The translations under genes were made by a program, and so were the position numbers. The notes beneath the pieces were generated by a model. It saw only the letters and a program-made list of their open reading frames with translations. It searched no databases and was not told where the DNA came from. 64,000 nucleotides of DNA from contig NC_134084.1 in NCBI RefSeq assembly GCF_000715075.1, positions 3,846,501 to 3,910,500 on the forward strand, written 5' to 3'. Positions 11,592-23,419 of the stretch are shown here, one piece after another; positions within the stretch are counted from its first letter, which is position 1; every line of letters starts with the position of its first letter. This DNA comes from Nicotiana tabacum (Eukaryota > Streptophyta > Magnoliopsida > Solanales > Solanaceae).

Positions 11592-11970
11592 AAGATAAAT
11601 TTTATAATGTGGCTGTTAGACCAACCATGTTGTATGAGGCAACATGTTGGCCAGTTAAGAAGTCACACGTCAGAAGATGAAAGCAGCGAAAATGAGGATC
11701 CTTAGATAGATGTGTGGGCATACCGAGAGAGACAACATTAGGAACGAAGATATATAAGGCAAGGTGGGAGTAGTCTCGGTGTTGGACAAGATGCGAGAAG
11801 CAAAGCTGAGATTATTCGAACATGTAAAGAGGAGGAACACAGATACCCCAGTGAGAAGGTGTGAGAAATTGGCAATGATAGGTCTAAAGAGAGGTAGAGA
11901 TAGACCGAAGAAGAATTGGAGAGAGGTAATTAGACAGGATATAGCCCCGGGCAAATCCAGAGCATAAAGA
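11592..11970 (+). pseudogene. RTE-type LINE 3' remnant
   Basis: The translation across small frameshifts reads VRPTMLYEATCWPVKKSH, RMKAAKMRILRWMCGHTERDNIRNEDI, then (11764-11967) [34 protein letters not shown] and [17 protein letters not shown]. This is the C-terminal end of the reverse transcriptase of plant RTE-clade non-LTR retrotransposons, where 'ECWPVK', 'RMLRWMCGHTR' and 'GRGRPKKTW' are hallmark strings. Only the last ~125 codons remain, the usual 5' truncation of a LINE. It is non-functional. Confidence 0.85.
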
Positions 11971-12219
11971 CCGACTTGATCGGAACCTAGTAGCTTTTGT
12001 TCATATCTTGTATATATACTAAGAAATTCATTAAGTATCTATAAATATTATGTTGTGAACCTAGAAGTTATTGTATATTAATTTGATATCGTTGTAGGAA
12101 TCCATTAACCTTAAATCCTGGATCCACCTCTGGATATGGCACATTTTTGACTCACTGAGGATATAACCCTAGATAGGAGAGCATGAAAGTCGAAAATTAA
12201 TGTAAAATATTAATAGTAA

Positions 12220-12491
12220 CACTACTAGAAAACTGGCAAAATCCGTCCACAGAATACCGACCGAAATCGGTTGGAAAATAAGTTAATTGATCGCAAGAGT
12301 CAAAGAAAATATTTCTAACAATGGAAATAGCGGTCGGAAATTGGTCAATTTTTGACCAAGACCTGATCTTACTTGCATATTATCTATCAAAATAATTTTT
12401 AATTAAAATTTTTCAAATATACCGATAAAAATCGGTTGGTATATTTGAAATTATTCTTTCCCGCCCAAGGAAATTAGTTTCTTAATATAAC

Positions 12492-12588
<97 letters not shown>

Positions 12589-12720
12589 ACCAACCGAAAT
12601 AAGTTTTAATTAAATTTTTCCGACCGAATTCGGTCGGTATTTCAATTTTAAAATTTTAAAATATTAATTTAATAAAAATACCGACCGAGTTGGTAGGTTT
12701 TAATCAACTTATATAAATAA
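12220..12720. repeat. CACTA left subterminal repeat region
   Basis: Short palindromic motifs related to CCGACCGAAWTCGGTCGG occur several times (for example near 12257, 12421, 12589, 12620 and 12680). In CACTA elements such arrays are the binding sites of the element-encoded DNA-binding protein. An (AT)n run interrupts the array. Confidence 0.75.
12497..12584. repeat. (TA)n microsatellite, about 44 units
   Basis: An uninterrupted TA run of about 88 bp lies inside the CACTA left end. It is self-complementary and likely to be length-variable. Confidence 0.97.
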
Positions 12721-12890
12721 CTTTTAAATAAATAATATTTAATACTTAATTGATACATATACGTGTGTGTGTATTTTTTTAAATTGCTTTTAAATTACCT
12801 TTATATGGACACTATATCCTATCTGTGTATGTATATATACATATATGTACATAATATTTAATTGATTTAACATCTAAATTGTAATATTCA

Positions 12891-13015
<125 letters not shown>

Positions 13016-13170
13016 TAATCTTGAATGTTTTATTTTCGATCACCTTATTAGTACTTTGCTCAGATACTTCATCAGTGAATCAATTGGAAATTCAATTATA
13101 TTCAATTAAAACTTACTATAACACATTTAAAAACAAAGTGTATAGTTCTATAAGATGTAGTACTATATTA

Positions 13171-13282
13171 ATATTTAAGTTTTAGCAACAACAACATATG
13201 AATATAGCATATATTAATATAGCATATGTTAATATAGCATTAATATGTATAAATATGTTGTTGTTGTTGCTACAACTTAAAT
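13171..13282. repeat. Foldback at the 5' junction of the LINE
   Basis: The left arm (13171-13199, with GCAACAACAACATAT) and the right arm (13251-13282, with ATATGTTGTTGTTGTTGC) are inverted copies. Between them is a short direct repeat of TTAATATAGCAT. Part of the left arm (13193-13224) is also the left copy of the LINE target duplication. Confidence 0.8.
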
Positions 13283-13390
13283 TTTAATATAAAAGAGAAA
13301 TTCTTTGCTTTTGGCTGGGAAAAATGAGAAGAAGCACATTTAAGTAGAGGTGGACAGGAGAGAGACTAGTCCACTTTCTAGTGATCGAGA

Positions 13391-16005
13391 ATGATGGAAA
13401 AAGAGGAAACTGAAACAGCAACCCAACACATACCACCCAAACCACCAGACATCACTACCACAACCACAAACACTAATACCACAACTACAAGCATTCAACT
13501 ATCCTTCAAAGAAAAATTACTGGCAGCAGAATACATGATGCATATCGACATGCTAGAAAATGAACATGCAAGGGAATAATAAAATAGAACGGAGGATCCC
13601 ATGCTCTTAACATCAAATGAATTGCATGGAGGCATAAGAACAATCCAACTATCAGAGGAGGACACAAATAGAATGTATCTACCATGGAAACACTCCCTGA
13701 TCATTAAGCTACTAGGTAAACGAATACAACACCAATATCAAAAAAAGAAAATACAAGAAATGTGGAAACCATCGGAAAATTTCCCACTGATAGATCTAGA
13801 CTCTGATTACTTCATTGTCAAATTTAGCAAGGAAGAAAATATGACAATGCCCTCCAAAATGGCCCATGGTTTATCAATGGCTTCTTTCTATCCATCAAGA
13901 AATGGGAACCAAACTTCATAGCAAGCAATGCCACCCAGGAAAGGTCAGCCATTTGGATAGACTTCCCTAATTGCCCACTGAGTTCTACGATTCCATTATA
14001 CTAAGGAAAATAGGTAACACCATAGGGAAACTTCTGAAGATTGATGCATGTACAAGTGCAACACTTCGAGGAAGATACGCACGCCTCTACATTGAGATGC
14101 AACTTGAAGAACCAGTTCAACCTTGCATACTGATAGGTAGCTACAAGCAACAAATCATCTATGAAGGCGATCACATCCTCTGCAAAGTCTGTGGAAGACT
14201 AGGACATACAACCCAGCACTGTTCTCACACCACATCTACACCATCATCTCCAAATGTAGAGCACAAAATGGCAACTCCCATCACCTCCACAAACCAGTGG
14301 CAAACGGTGGCATTTCACAAGAAGAGCAAAACACATCCAAGCATACCACAACCAAGAGAAACAAGGAGCAGTAAAGCACAGCCAGTGCCACATCATCAAG
14401 GCAACCAAAGCGGACACACATGTATTAACATCAAAATGTTTGAAGCGGCTACAGGTAAGTAGCTCCACACTCCAAAGCTCTCCTATATATCAAAAGAAAC
14501 TGACGAATCCCAACCCCCTAATAACACCCCAGTATACTCTCCCAAAAAACAAACAATCACGAACTCACCTAGGAAAATGGACCCTTCTATTTCTAACCAA
14601 CCCAGGATTCTCAGTAATAAATTTGAAACCCTTCAGGAATTAGAGGAATATGAAGGGATGGACATCCCCACAGACATTCCTCTGAAACTACAAAACTCTT
14701 CCTCTTCCTCACACAAAGACCCTTCGATACAAACAAGAAACAAGGCCACATCTCAAATGCCATGTGTCCAAAACGTGGCTTCCACCAATAACCATGCTCA
14801 AAACTTGCATGGAAACTTGCTGCCAAATCTAGAAGCTAATAACAGCTACAACTTAGATGCTACTCACTCCCTGCATGCACTCAACACTCAATCTCCAAGT
14901 GACAAGTCAGACTCCATGCAATACACTTGCAAACACTTGTCAGTGGACATTGTCCAGATGGACACACCTATGGACACGTCTAACCAAACAAACACTATAT
15001 ACTCTCACACGCCTAATCCAACCAATCACACTCAATTTGAAGCTACAACAAAAGATACTCAATCATTCCCCCTATATTTACAGCAACCCTCCGGAAAATT
15101 AAAATAAATACTTTACAACAACAAAATGCTAAATCTACTATTAACCTTAAACAAAAGGTCACGTCTGGCATTACTAACTCATAAAGTGCCCAGGAACTCA
15201 TTTCAAGCTCCCACGATGAACTTCAACAATCCAAACAACCCCATGCACATTCCAAACCTAGTCTATGCAACCCAACCACAGCACCCGGACCACCAACCTA
15301 CCTCATGGATCGAACAAGGTCTCCAAGCCAAGCTCCCTTCTTCTCTATGTTGATAGAGGGACAGGAAGTCATGGTGATTATCCAAAATCCAAATTTCCTA
15401 GCACAAGTAGTGGCGGAGGGGATGAGAATGGCCATGGACAATTACATGAACCACATGTAGATGGCAAACATTCTCGACCCCCTAGCCCCAGCAGTAGCCC
15501 CTGCTCTTTACCATACAATGCACAACCATTGGAACCTTCAACATCACTTCAACCCCCTCCTGAACATGAACCAAATGTTCGAACTACCCTTTTTTCCATC
15601 ACAGGAGGTGATAGAAATGAACCCTCTATTTTTCCCTTGGACACCTCAACAAGCCCAGCCCCAGCCCCAGCCCTATGTAGCCCCTCCGATGGAACAAGGT
15701 CCAAATCTGGACCAGGAAGTGCAAGAAGCAGCAGAAGTTGTGACCCCCCACCCTCCGGGAAGAAGCTCATTCACAGAAATCTCAACCATAAGAGATATAG
15801 CCCTTATGATATTCCCAGAGAGGGAGGACAAGAAATACATACTACGATGCCCAGTAGCACTTCAAAGGTGCTCCATAACGATAACTCCATCGATCAACAC
15901 TGCAACAGAAAAGTATGCAGTGCTACTGAACCCACTCTGAGGGACAGCCCCTTCATGAAGGGAATAATCATGCAACTATTCTCCAAAATCACTCTTCTAT
16001 CATGA
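13391..16005 (+). pseudogene. LINE ORF1, nucleic-acid-binding protein, degenerate
   Basis: The likely start is the ATG at 13391 (MMEKEETETATQ). The same frame continues past two stops (13577-13582) into 13601-13921, which resembles the DUF4283 domain of plant L1 ORF1 proteins. After a frameshift near 13860-13920, 13971-14462 holds the CCHC zinc knuckle CKVCGRLGHTTQHC. The rest (14577-15107 and 15265-16005) is low-complexity, rich in Ser, Asn, Thr, Gln and Pro, as usual for the ORF1 tail. The last frame ends at TGA 16003-16005, which overlaps the ORF2 start by the four bases ATGA. ORF1 proteins coat the LINE RNA and travel with it. Confidence 0.78.
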
Positions 16006-17009
16006 ATACACCCACCAGTATAATCATTTGGAATGTAAGAGGCACAAACAATGCAGACTTCAGACGCAACTTTAGGGAACTCATTAATAACCACAATCCA
16101 TGCATGGTGGTCCTACTGGAAACAAAAATGGACAACCATGCAGCTCTTAGGGCAGATTTCAATTTCTCGGACTCAATAGAAATACCAGCGGTTGGCAGAG
16201 CTGGTGGTATGGTCATCATGTGGGTAGACACAATGGTAGCAGTGGAGCGTGTTAGACAGACTGATCAGGAACTTTATGCACTAGTCCAGGTATTACCAAA
16301 TCACAACCCTTGGCTCTTTAGTTCAATTTATGCTAGTAACTATTTATTAAATAGGTTAGAGTTATGGAATAGCCTAAAGAATATTTTTGACAATTACAAA
16401 GGACCTTGGCTAATAGGTGGGGACTTTAACGATGTTCTAAATCAAAATGAAAAATGGGGAGGCAGGAATATTAATAAGAATAGATCCTCCAGATTTAGGT
16501 CTTGTATAAACTACTGCAACTTAATTGACCTAGGATTCAAAGGTTGCCAGTACACGTGGTCCAACCATAGAAATAGGAGGCATGGCCTTATATTAGAAAG
16601 ACTTGATCGATGCCTTGTAAACGAATCTTGGTTGGAACAATATCCCTCAGTGTTAGTCACGCACCTCCCTAAGATATACTCAGACCATAATCCTTTGCTA
16701 CTCAGACTTACTAATGCTAGGAAAATTTCAAATAAGCCATTTAGGCTCGAAAAATATTGGCTAAGCCACCCTGAGTTTAGTAAAGATGTTGAGAAAAGTT
16801 GGGATAATAGAAACCTCAATGATGCCCAAACTTGTTTCAAAAATAATGTCAGTGAATGGAGTGCTCAAAGTTTTGGTAATATCTTTGCCAATAAAAAAAC
16901 GTTACTGGCTAGAATTAAGAGAATCCAAAACTCGGCAAGCTATACCTATAGCACTTTCTTTAAAAATTTAGAGCACACACTAATTAATGAGTATAACAAC
17001 ATCCTTTGA
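16002..17009 (+). pseudogene. LINE ORF2 N-terminal part: APE-type endonuclease
   Basis: ORF2 starts at the ATG of 16002 and is open for 335 codons. The exonuclease-endonuclease-phosphatase fold is visible as IIIWNVRGTNN, VVLLETKM (catalytic Glu), IYASN, GDFNDVLNQ (Asp and Asn), RLDRCLVNESW and YSDHNPLLL (Asp-His). All catalytic motifs are present. This enzyme nicks target DNA to prime reverse transcription. A TGA at 17007-17009 (NIL*LEEDHWK) cuts it off from the RT domain that follows in the same frame. The same stop is found in the duplicated copy at 19066-19068, so it is older than the duplication. Confidence 0.88.
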
Positions 17010-18569
17010 CTGGAGGAAGATCATTGGAAGATTAGATCATGCATGAATTGGCTCAATGAGGGCGATGCAAATACTAAATTTTTTCACATATCTGTCCTAA
17101 ATAGGCGAAGGCATAACAATATCTCCTTTTTTAAAGATAATGAGGATAATTGGATTGCGGATCACTAAAAAATCATTGAACACACACACCAATATTTCAA
17201 AGATATATTCACTACTAGCAATATACTATCTGAGTGGAATACTATTAAAATGCCCACACAAACTTCTCGAATATAGATCACTCCTCCTTAGATAGGCCAC
17301 TAGCCACCCACGAAATTATTTCTATGGTATATTCCTTCAAGTCATACAAAGCTCCAGGACCGGATGGGATGCACCCAATATTTTATCAACGTCACTGGAA
17401 TATTGTGGGACCCTCTGTCATACGATTATGCAAAGAAATTTTCTCCTTATCTAGAATCCCCGGGGAAATAAATCAAACCTTACTATGCCTCATTCCCAAA
17501 TTCAAACATGCAAATAACCTTAATAATTTCCGACCAATAGGTCTCTACAACACCACATACAAAATAATCACCAAAATAATTGTTAACAGGATCAAACCCT
17601 TCCTTCCTGAATTAATCAGCCCATGCCAGGCCAGCTTCTTAAAAGGTAGGCGAGCATGTGATAATGCCATCATTATACAAGAAGTTATAAATCAGTTCAA
17701 AAAAAGAAAAGGGATGAATGGTCAACTAATTATTAAAATCGACCTTGAAAAAACCTTTGACAGGCTAGAATGGTCGTTTGTCTACAAGGCCCTTGTTTTT
17801 CTCAAATTCCCACCAAAAATCACATCCCTAATCATGAACTGCATAACCACAAGTAGAATATCAGTCTTAGTAAATGGTGCTCAAACAAACTTCTTTGAAC
17901 CCTCGAGGGGGATTAGACAAGGGGATTCCCTATCCCCCTATCTGTTCATTTTAACCATGGAATTGCTCTCAATTTACATACATCACCAAGTGGACCTTAC
18001 CCTATGGAACCCCATTAAAATTGGACCAAAAGGACCTCATGTATCACATATCTTTTACGCAGATGACTTGACATTCATGGCCCAAGCAAATAGAAAAACT
18101 ATCAATACAATTCACCACTCCTTAGCAACCTTTTGTTCCCTATCAGGCCACAAAATTAACAACACCAAATCCAAAATTCTCTTCTCCAGTAACTGCCCAG
18201 CTGCCATAAAATACTATGCAATAGAGCTTTTTAATGTTAACCCAACCAGCCAATTTGGAAAGTACTCAATAATAAACCCAAATCATTTGATTTCCAATTT
18301 ATAATTGACAATATGAGAAACAAGCTCTCTAACTGGAAAACAAATTTCTTCACTCTTGCGGGACGAGCAACCCTTGCAAAAGCTTCCCTCAATGTTATGC
18401 CTAACTATAATATGGAGTACATATCCCTCCCAAAAAAGGTACTTCACCAAATTGATAAAATCCAGCGTGATTTTATATGGGGGACAATCACAACTAAAAA
18501 AAAGATACACTACGTTTCATGGGATGTTGTAACCCTTCCAAAAGAATTAGGTGGCCTAGGGATACCCAA
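17010..18569 (+). pseudogene. LINE ORF2 reverse transcriptase, first copy
   Basis: After the pre-RT segment (MNWLNEGDANTKFFH, with stops at 17166-17168 and 17275-17277), the frame 17324-18304 encodes the RT: YKAPGPDGM, LCLIPKFKHANNLNNFRPI, ASFLKGRRACDN, IKIDLEKTFDRLEW, RGIRQGDSLSPYLFIL and the catalytic FYADDLTFMA. The RT core itself is open. The thumb region continues at 18313 (MRNKLSNWKTNFFTLAG). At 18569/18570 the sequence jumps back to an endonuclease sequence already seen at 16511, the junction of a tandem duplication. Confidence 0.9.
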
Positions 18570-20628
18570 CTACTGCAACTTAATTGACCTAGGATTCAAA
18601 GGTTGCCAGTACACGTGGTCCAACCATAGAAATAGGAGGCATGGCCTTATATTAGAAAGACTTGATCGATGCCTTGTAAACGAATCTTGGTTGGAACAAT
18701 ATCCCTCAGTATTAGTCACTCACCTCCCTAAGATATACTCAGACCATAATCCTTTGCTACTCAGACTTACTAATGCTAGGAAAATTTCAAATAAGCCATT
18801 TAGGCTCGAAAAATATTGGCTAAGCCACCCTGAGTTTAGTAAAGATGTTGAGAAAAGTTGGGATAATAGAAACCTCAATGATGCCCAAACTTGTTTCAAA
18901 AATAATGTCAGTGAATGGAGTGCTCAAAGTTTTGGTAATATCTTTGCCAATAAAAAAACGTTACTGGCTAGAATTAAGAGAATCCAAAACTCGGCAAGCT
19001 ATACCTATAGCACTTTCTTTAAAAATTTAGAGCACACACTAATTAATGAGTATAACAACATCCTTTGACTGGAGGAAGATCATTGGAAGATTAGATCATG
19101 CATGAATTGGCTCAATGAGGGCGATGCAAATACTAAATTTTTTCACATATCTGTCCTAAATAGGCGAAGGCATAACAATATCTCCTTTTTTAAAGATAAT
19201 GAGGATAATTGGATTGCGGATCACCAAAAAATCATTGAACACACACACCAATATTTCAAAGATATATTCACTACTAGCAATATACTATCTGAGTGGAATA
19301 CTATTAAAATGCCCACACAAACTTCTCGAATATAGATCACTCCTCCTTAGATAGGCCACTAGCCACCCACGAAATTATTTCTATGGTATATTCCTTCAAG
19401 TCATACAAAGCTCCAGGACCGGATGGGATGCACCCAATATTTTATCAACGTCACTGGAATATTGTGGGACCCTCTGTCATACGATTATGCAAAGAAATTT
19501 TCTCCTTATCTAGAATCCCCGGGGAAATAAATCAAACCTTACTATGCCTCATTCCCAAATTCAAACATGCAAATAACCTTAATAATTTCCGACCAATAGG
19601 TCTCTACAACACCACATACAAAATAATCACCAAAATAATTGTTAATAGGATCAAACCCTTCCTTCCTGAATTAATCAGCCCATGGCAGGCCAGCTTCTTA
19701 AAAGGTAGGCGAGCATGTGATAATGCCATCATTATACAAGAAGTTATAAATCAGTTCAAAAAAAGAAAAGGGATGAATGGTCAACTAATTATTAAAATCG
19801 ACCTTGAAAAAACCTTTGACAGGCTAGAATGGTCGTTTGTCTACAAAGCCCTTGTTTTTTTCAAATTCCCACCAAAAATCACATCCCTAATCATGAACTG
19901 CATAACCACAAGTAGAATAGCAGTCTTAGTAAATGGTGCTCAAACAAACTTCTTTGAACCCTCGAGGGGGATCAGACAAGGGGATTCCCTATCCCCTATC
20001 TGTTCATTTTAACCATGGAATTGCTCTCAATTTACATACATCACCAAGTGGACCTTACCCTGTGGAACCCCATTAAAATTAGACCAAAAGGACCTCATGT
20101 ATCACATATCTTTTACGCAGATGACTTGACATTCATGGCCCAAGCAAATAGAAAAACTATCAATACAATTCACCACTCCTTAGCAACCTTTTGTTCCCTA
20201 TCAGGCCACAAAATTAACAACACCAAATCCAAAATTCTCTTCTCCAGTAACTGCCCAACTGCCATAAAATACTATGCAATAGAGCTTTTTAACGTTAACC
20301 CAACCAGCCAATTTGGAAAGTACTCAATAATAAACCCAAATCATTTGATTTCCAATTTATAATTAACAATATGAGAAACAAGCTCTCTAACTGGAAAACA
20401 AATTTCTTCACTTTTGCGGGACGAGCAACCCTTGCAAAAGCTTCCCTCAATGGTATCCCTAACTATAATATGGAGTACATATCCCTCCCAAAAAAGGTAC
20501 TTCACCAAATTGATAAAATCCAGCGTGATTTTATATGGGGGACAATCACAACTAAAAAAAAGATACACTACGTTTCATGGGATGTTGTAACCCTTCCAAA
20601 AGAATTAGGTGGCCTAGGGATATCCAAG
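18570..20628 (+). pseudogene. Second copy of LINE endonuclease-RT segment
   Basis: This is a near-exact repeat of 16511-18569: the C-terminal half of the endonuclease, the TGA stop, the pre-RT segment and the RT. By eye there are about 18 base differences and one single-base deletion in about 2.06 kb. The deletion lies in a C-run near 19997 and splits the RT between GDSLSP and the continuation from 20015, so this copy is more damaged in the RT core. It lacks the TAA that copy one has at 17166-17168. The thumb at 20371 (MRNKLSNWKTNFF) continues into the unique C-terminal part. Confidence 0.92.
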
Positions 20629-21999
20629 GCATGGCACAAAAACCAGGCCATTCTAGCGAGACTTGCATGGAGACTATTTACTAATCCATCAACAATGTGG
20701 GCAGATACTCTAATTCAAAAAAATAGCAATAAGCCTAATATCAAGACCACCTCCTTCATTTGGAAAAATGTACTAAAGGGATGGGAAACCATCAACAAAG
20801 GATTGGCTTGGGATATTGGCAATGGTAAATCCATAAACTTCTACTATGGTTGCTGGACCCCAAACAAAACAAACATCCGCTCTATCATTCAGGGTCCTCT
20901 TAACAAAAATGATAGCAACTTGACCCTTGACCAGGTCTGGCTAAACAATCAGTGGAACTGGTCCAAAATATCATTCGAGCTACCCAGAAACATTACTACT
21001 GACATCACCCCATCCCTTTTTCACAAAACCCCCTTGCAATAGACACCCATTTGGATACTCAACACAAATGGCACCTTCACAACCCACTCAGTTTACAAAT
21101 TACTTCACATCCAAAAGACCACTGACTATGATTGGATCTGGAAAATGCATACCTTAAACAAAATCAAATTTTTTTTGTGGCAATGCTTTAAAAATAGGCT
21201 ACCCACTAACTCCTACCTTCACCAAATTGGTGTCTCAATTGACAATACTTGCTTGATTTGCAATATGGCAGAAGAAACTATAACTCATATCTTCCTGGAA
21301 TGCACTATAGCACGCTCATTTTGGGACAGCACAGGAATTGACACCAACACCATGCCCCACAACAAACACTGGCTTTTAGCTATCAAAGTTCTTCAAATAC
21401 CAGTTAATCACAACTCCATTACTTGGGAGGATATTTTTCCTTTTGCAATATGGCACCTCTAGCTAAATAGAAACAACAACTGCTTCCACAATTACTCAAA
21501 CAACTTAAATTATCATATGGTTATCACACGAGCCATTGAGTTTAAATTACTAGCCTCCAATTACAAATGCACAACACACAAAATCCTGGTACACATTAAA
21601 TGGCACCCACCACCACCCCACAACTACAAATTAAACATAGATGCTTCCGTGAATAACCAAAACACGGGAGGCATTGGGGGTATTATAAGAAATAGTCGCG
21701 GAGACATGATTGTAGGATTTACTAACAAAATCAAAGCCTACAACTCTACTCATGCAGAATTACAAGCACTTCATGCAGGTTTAAAATTGGCACATGACAA
21801 AGGAATAGCACTACTGGAGATTGACACTGATTCAACGGACATAATCCAGCTGCTTCAACACAATATCTCTCCTTCTTACACTAACACTATCTTGGAATGC
21901 AGGTACTTGTTGAAGAAATTGGGGAATCTAGTGGTCCGGCACAGCTTCCGTGAAGGCTACAAAGTAGCACACATTTTGTGTAAATTGGGCTCCAAGTAA
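20629..21999 (+). pseudogene. LINE ORF2 C-terminal part: zf-RVT and RNase H
   Basis: The frame running to 21042 ends at a TAG (LLQ*TPIWIL). 21145-21462 contains the zf-RVT zinc-binding region (KIKFFLWQCFKNRLPTN, CLICNMAEETITHIFLEC). A TAG at 21460-21462 precedes 21517-21999, an RNase H of the plant RVT_3 type: LNIDASVNNQNTGGIGGIIR, HAELQALHAGLKLA, DSTDIIQLL. The catalytic residues Asp-Glu-Asp are in place. The ORF ends at TAA 21997-21999. This domain is typical of angiosperm L1 elements. Confidence 0.85.
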
Positions 22000-22228
22000 C
22001 AACACCTAAGCTCTACTACAACTATTTTTCACTCACCTCCGTACACTGGCAAAAGGGTGATCCAGGACGACAAAAACGTAGCATCTATTACTAGACTAGT
22101 ATCTAGCTCTATATGTAATACACTAGCAGTGCTAGGAAATCTTAGTATTATCCCTACTATTACCAATAGTGATGTAATCCCTCTGTAACTGTTATTAATG
22201 AAACTTCCCTTTTTCCAAAAAAAAAAAA
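22000..22228 (+). other. LINE 3' UTR and poly-A tail
   Basis: The non-coding 3' end of about 230 bp ends in CCCTTTTTCC followed by a short A-run (about 12 A) and then the second copy of the target duplication. Confidence 0.8.
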
Positions 22229-22284
22229 CAATAACATATGAATATAGCATATATTAATATAGCACTACATCTAAGTTAGGACTC

Positions 22285-23343
22285 TCGTCTATGAGAATCG
22301 ATTGTTGTGAGAATGGTTGCATGTTGTAATAAGGGGGATGCAGATTTAGAAAGTTCTAAATTCTGTGAAAAACCTTGTTTTAAGCGGGTTTCCAATGGGA
22401 ATAATGTTACTGTGAAATTGATGCATTATTTTACCTCTTATTCCTAGATTAAAAAGGTTGTACGCATCAATGAGTTCCTCTCCTCATATGAGATGACACT
22501 ATGAAAATAGAAGACCGCTCGGTGTTATGTGTCATCCTTCAGATGGGGAAGCTTGGAAGCATTTTGATAAGACATATCTGAATTATGCTAGTGAACCGAG
22601 GAATGTTTGGTTAGGTTTGTGTGCTGATGGTTTCACGCCATTTTCTATTTCTGCAACACCATATTCATGTTGGCCGGTCTTTATTAAGCCGTATAATCTT
22701 CCACCTGAAATGCATATGACTAGTTCATATATTTTTTTAAATTGTGTTATTCCCGGTCTCCGCAATCTAAAGAGTTTGATTGAATTATATTTGCAACCTC
22801 TGATTGATGAGCTTAAATAGTTGTGGTATGATGGAATTGAGACATATGATATATCAACTAACCAAAATTTTAACTTGCGTGCTAACTTAATATGGACCAT
22901 TAATAATTTTCCTGCGTATGAAATGTTGTCTGGGTGGATGATTGCTGGAAAGTTAGCATGTCCATACTGCATAGAAAATGATAAAGTGTTCACTTTAAGA
23001 CATGGCCGAAAGCATTCATAGTTTAATTGTCATCGTCAACATTCTATATCCATTGCGGAGGGATAAGGCTGATTGGTTGGTTGTAATCAAAACTAAGCCT
23101 GTTGGTATGGTGAAAGTTGAGAATGTGCTAGATGTTGCTTACCAAAATGATACCTCAAGTGTTAACCAAATGGTGGATGATTAGTTAGAAAATGACTTAG
23201 AGCATCCTCAACGCATATTAAAAGAAGTTAATATGGAGGAAATAACAATCATAGAAAATGAGGACGAAGAATCACCTAATGAAAATGAAATAAGTGAAGA
23301 GGAAGAATTTTCGAACAAGGAAGGATACTTCGAAGACGACTAG
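22285..23343 (+). pseudogene. CACTA TNP2-like transposase, internally deleted
   Basis: Fragments in order are: MRIDCCENGCMLY (22291), RRPLGVMCHPSDGEAWKHFD (from ~22520), WLGLCADGFTPF, CWPVFIKPYNLPPEMHM, then after a stop at 22818-22820 WYDGIETYDISTNQNFNLRA, CPYCIENDKVF and KHS*FNCHR. These match the TNP2 transposase family (Transposase_21 type), whose acidic DDE core includes DG and CxxC segments. At about 23040 it jumps to RRDKADWLVVIKTKPVGMV, part of the C-terminal DUF4216-like domain, and an acidic tail (ENEDEESPNENEISEEEE) ending at TAG 23341-23343. The region between FNCHR and this domain is missing. The LINE lies just upstream. Confidence 0.82.
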
Positions 23344-23419
23344 CATGTTAGTTTTTTCAAGCGGTCTCAACTTATACAGATTTATATCTCAATTCTAACA
23401 TTTTCTTTAATTTATATAG

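Larger units (their letters stand above)
13225..22228 (+). mobile_element. L1-type LINE inserted in the CACTA element
   Basis: The order ORF1 (zinc-knuckle RNA-binding protein), ORF2 (endonuclease, RT, zf-RVT, RNase H) and 3' poly-A is that of a plant L1 non-LTR retrotransposon. A 32-bp sequence (AACATATGAATATAGCATAT and on) occurs at 13193-13224 and again at 22233-22264 just past the poly-A, so it is the target-site duplication. It is long for an L1 (commonly under 20 bp). The element is about 9 kb because of an internal 2.06-kb duplication. Multiple stops and frameshifts show that it is inactive. Confidence 0.88.

Noticed and set aside
22527..22820. Independent small gene MCHPSDGEAW...
   Set aside because: It is an internal part of the CACTA TNP2 transposase, with homologous sequence continuing on both sides beyond the stops.
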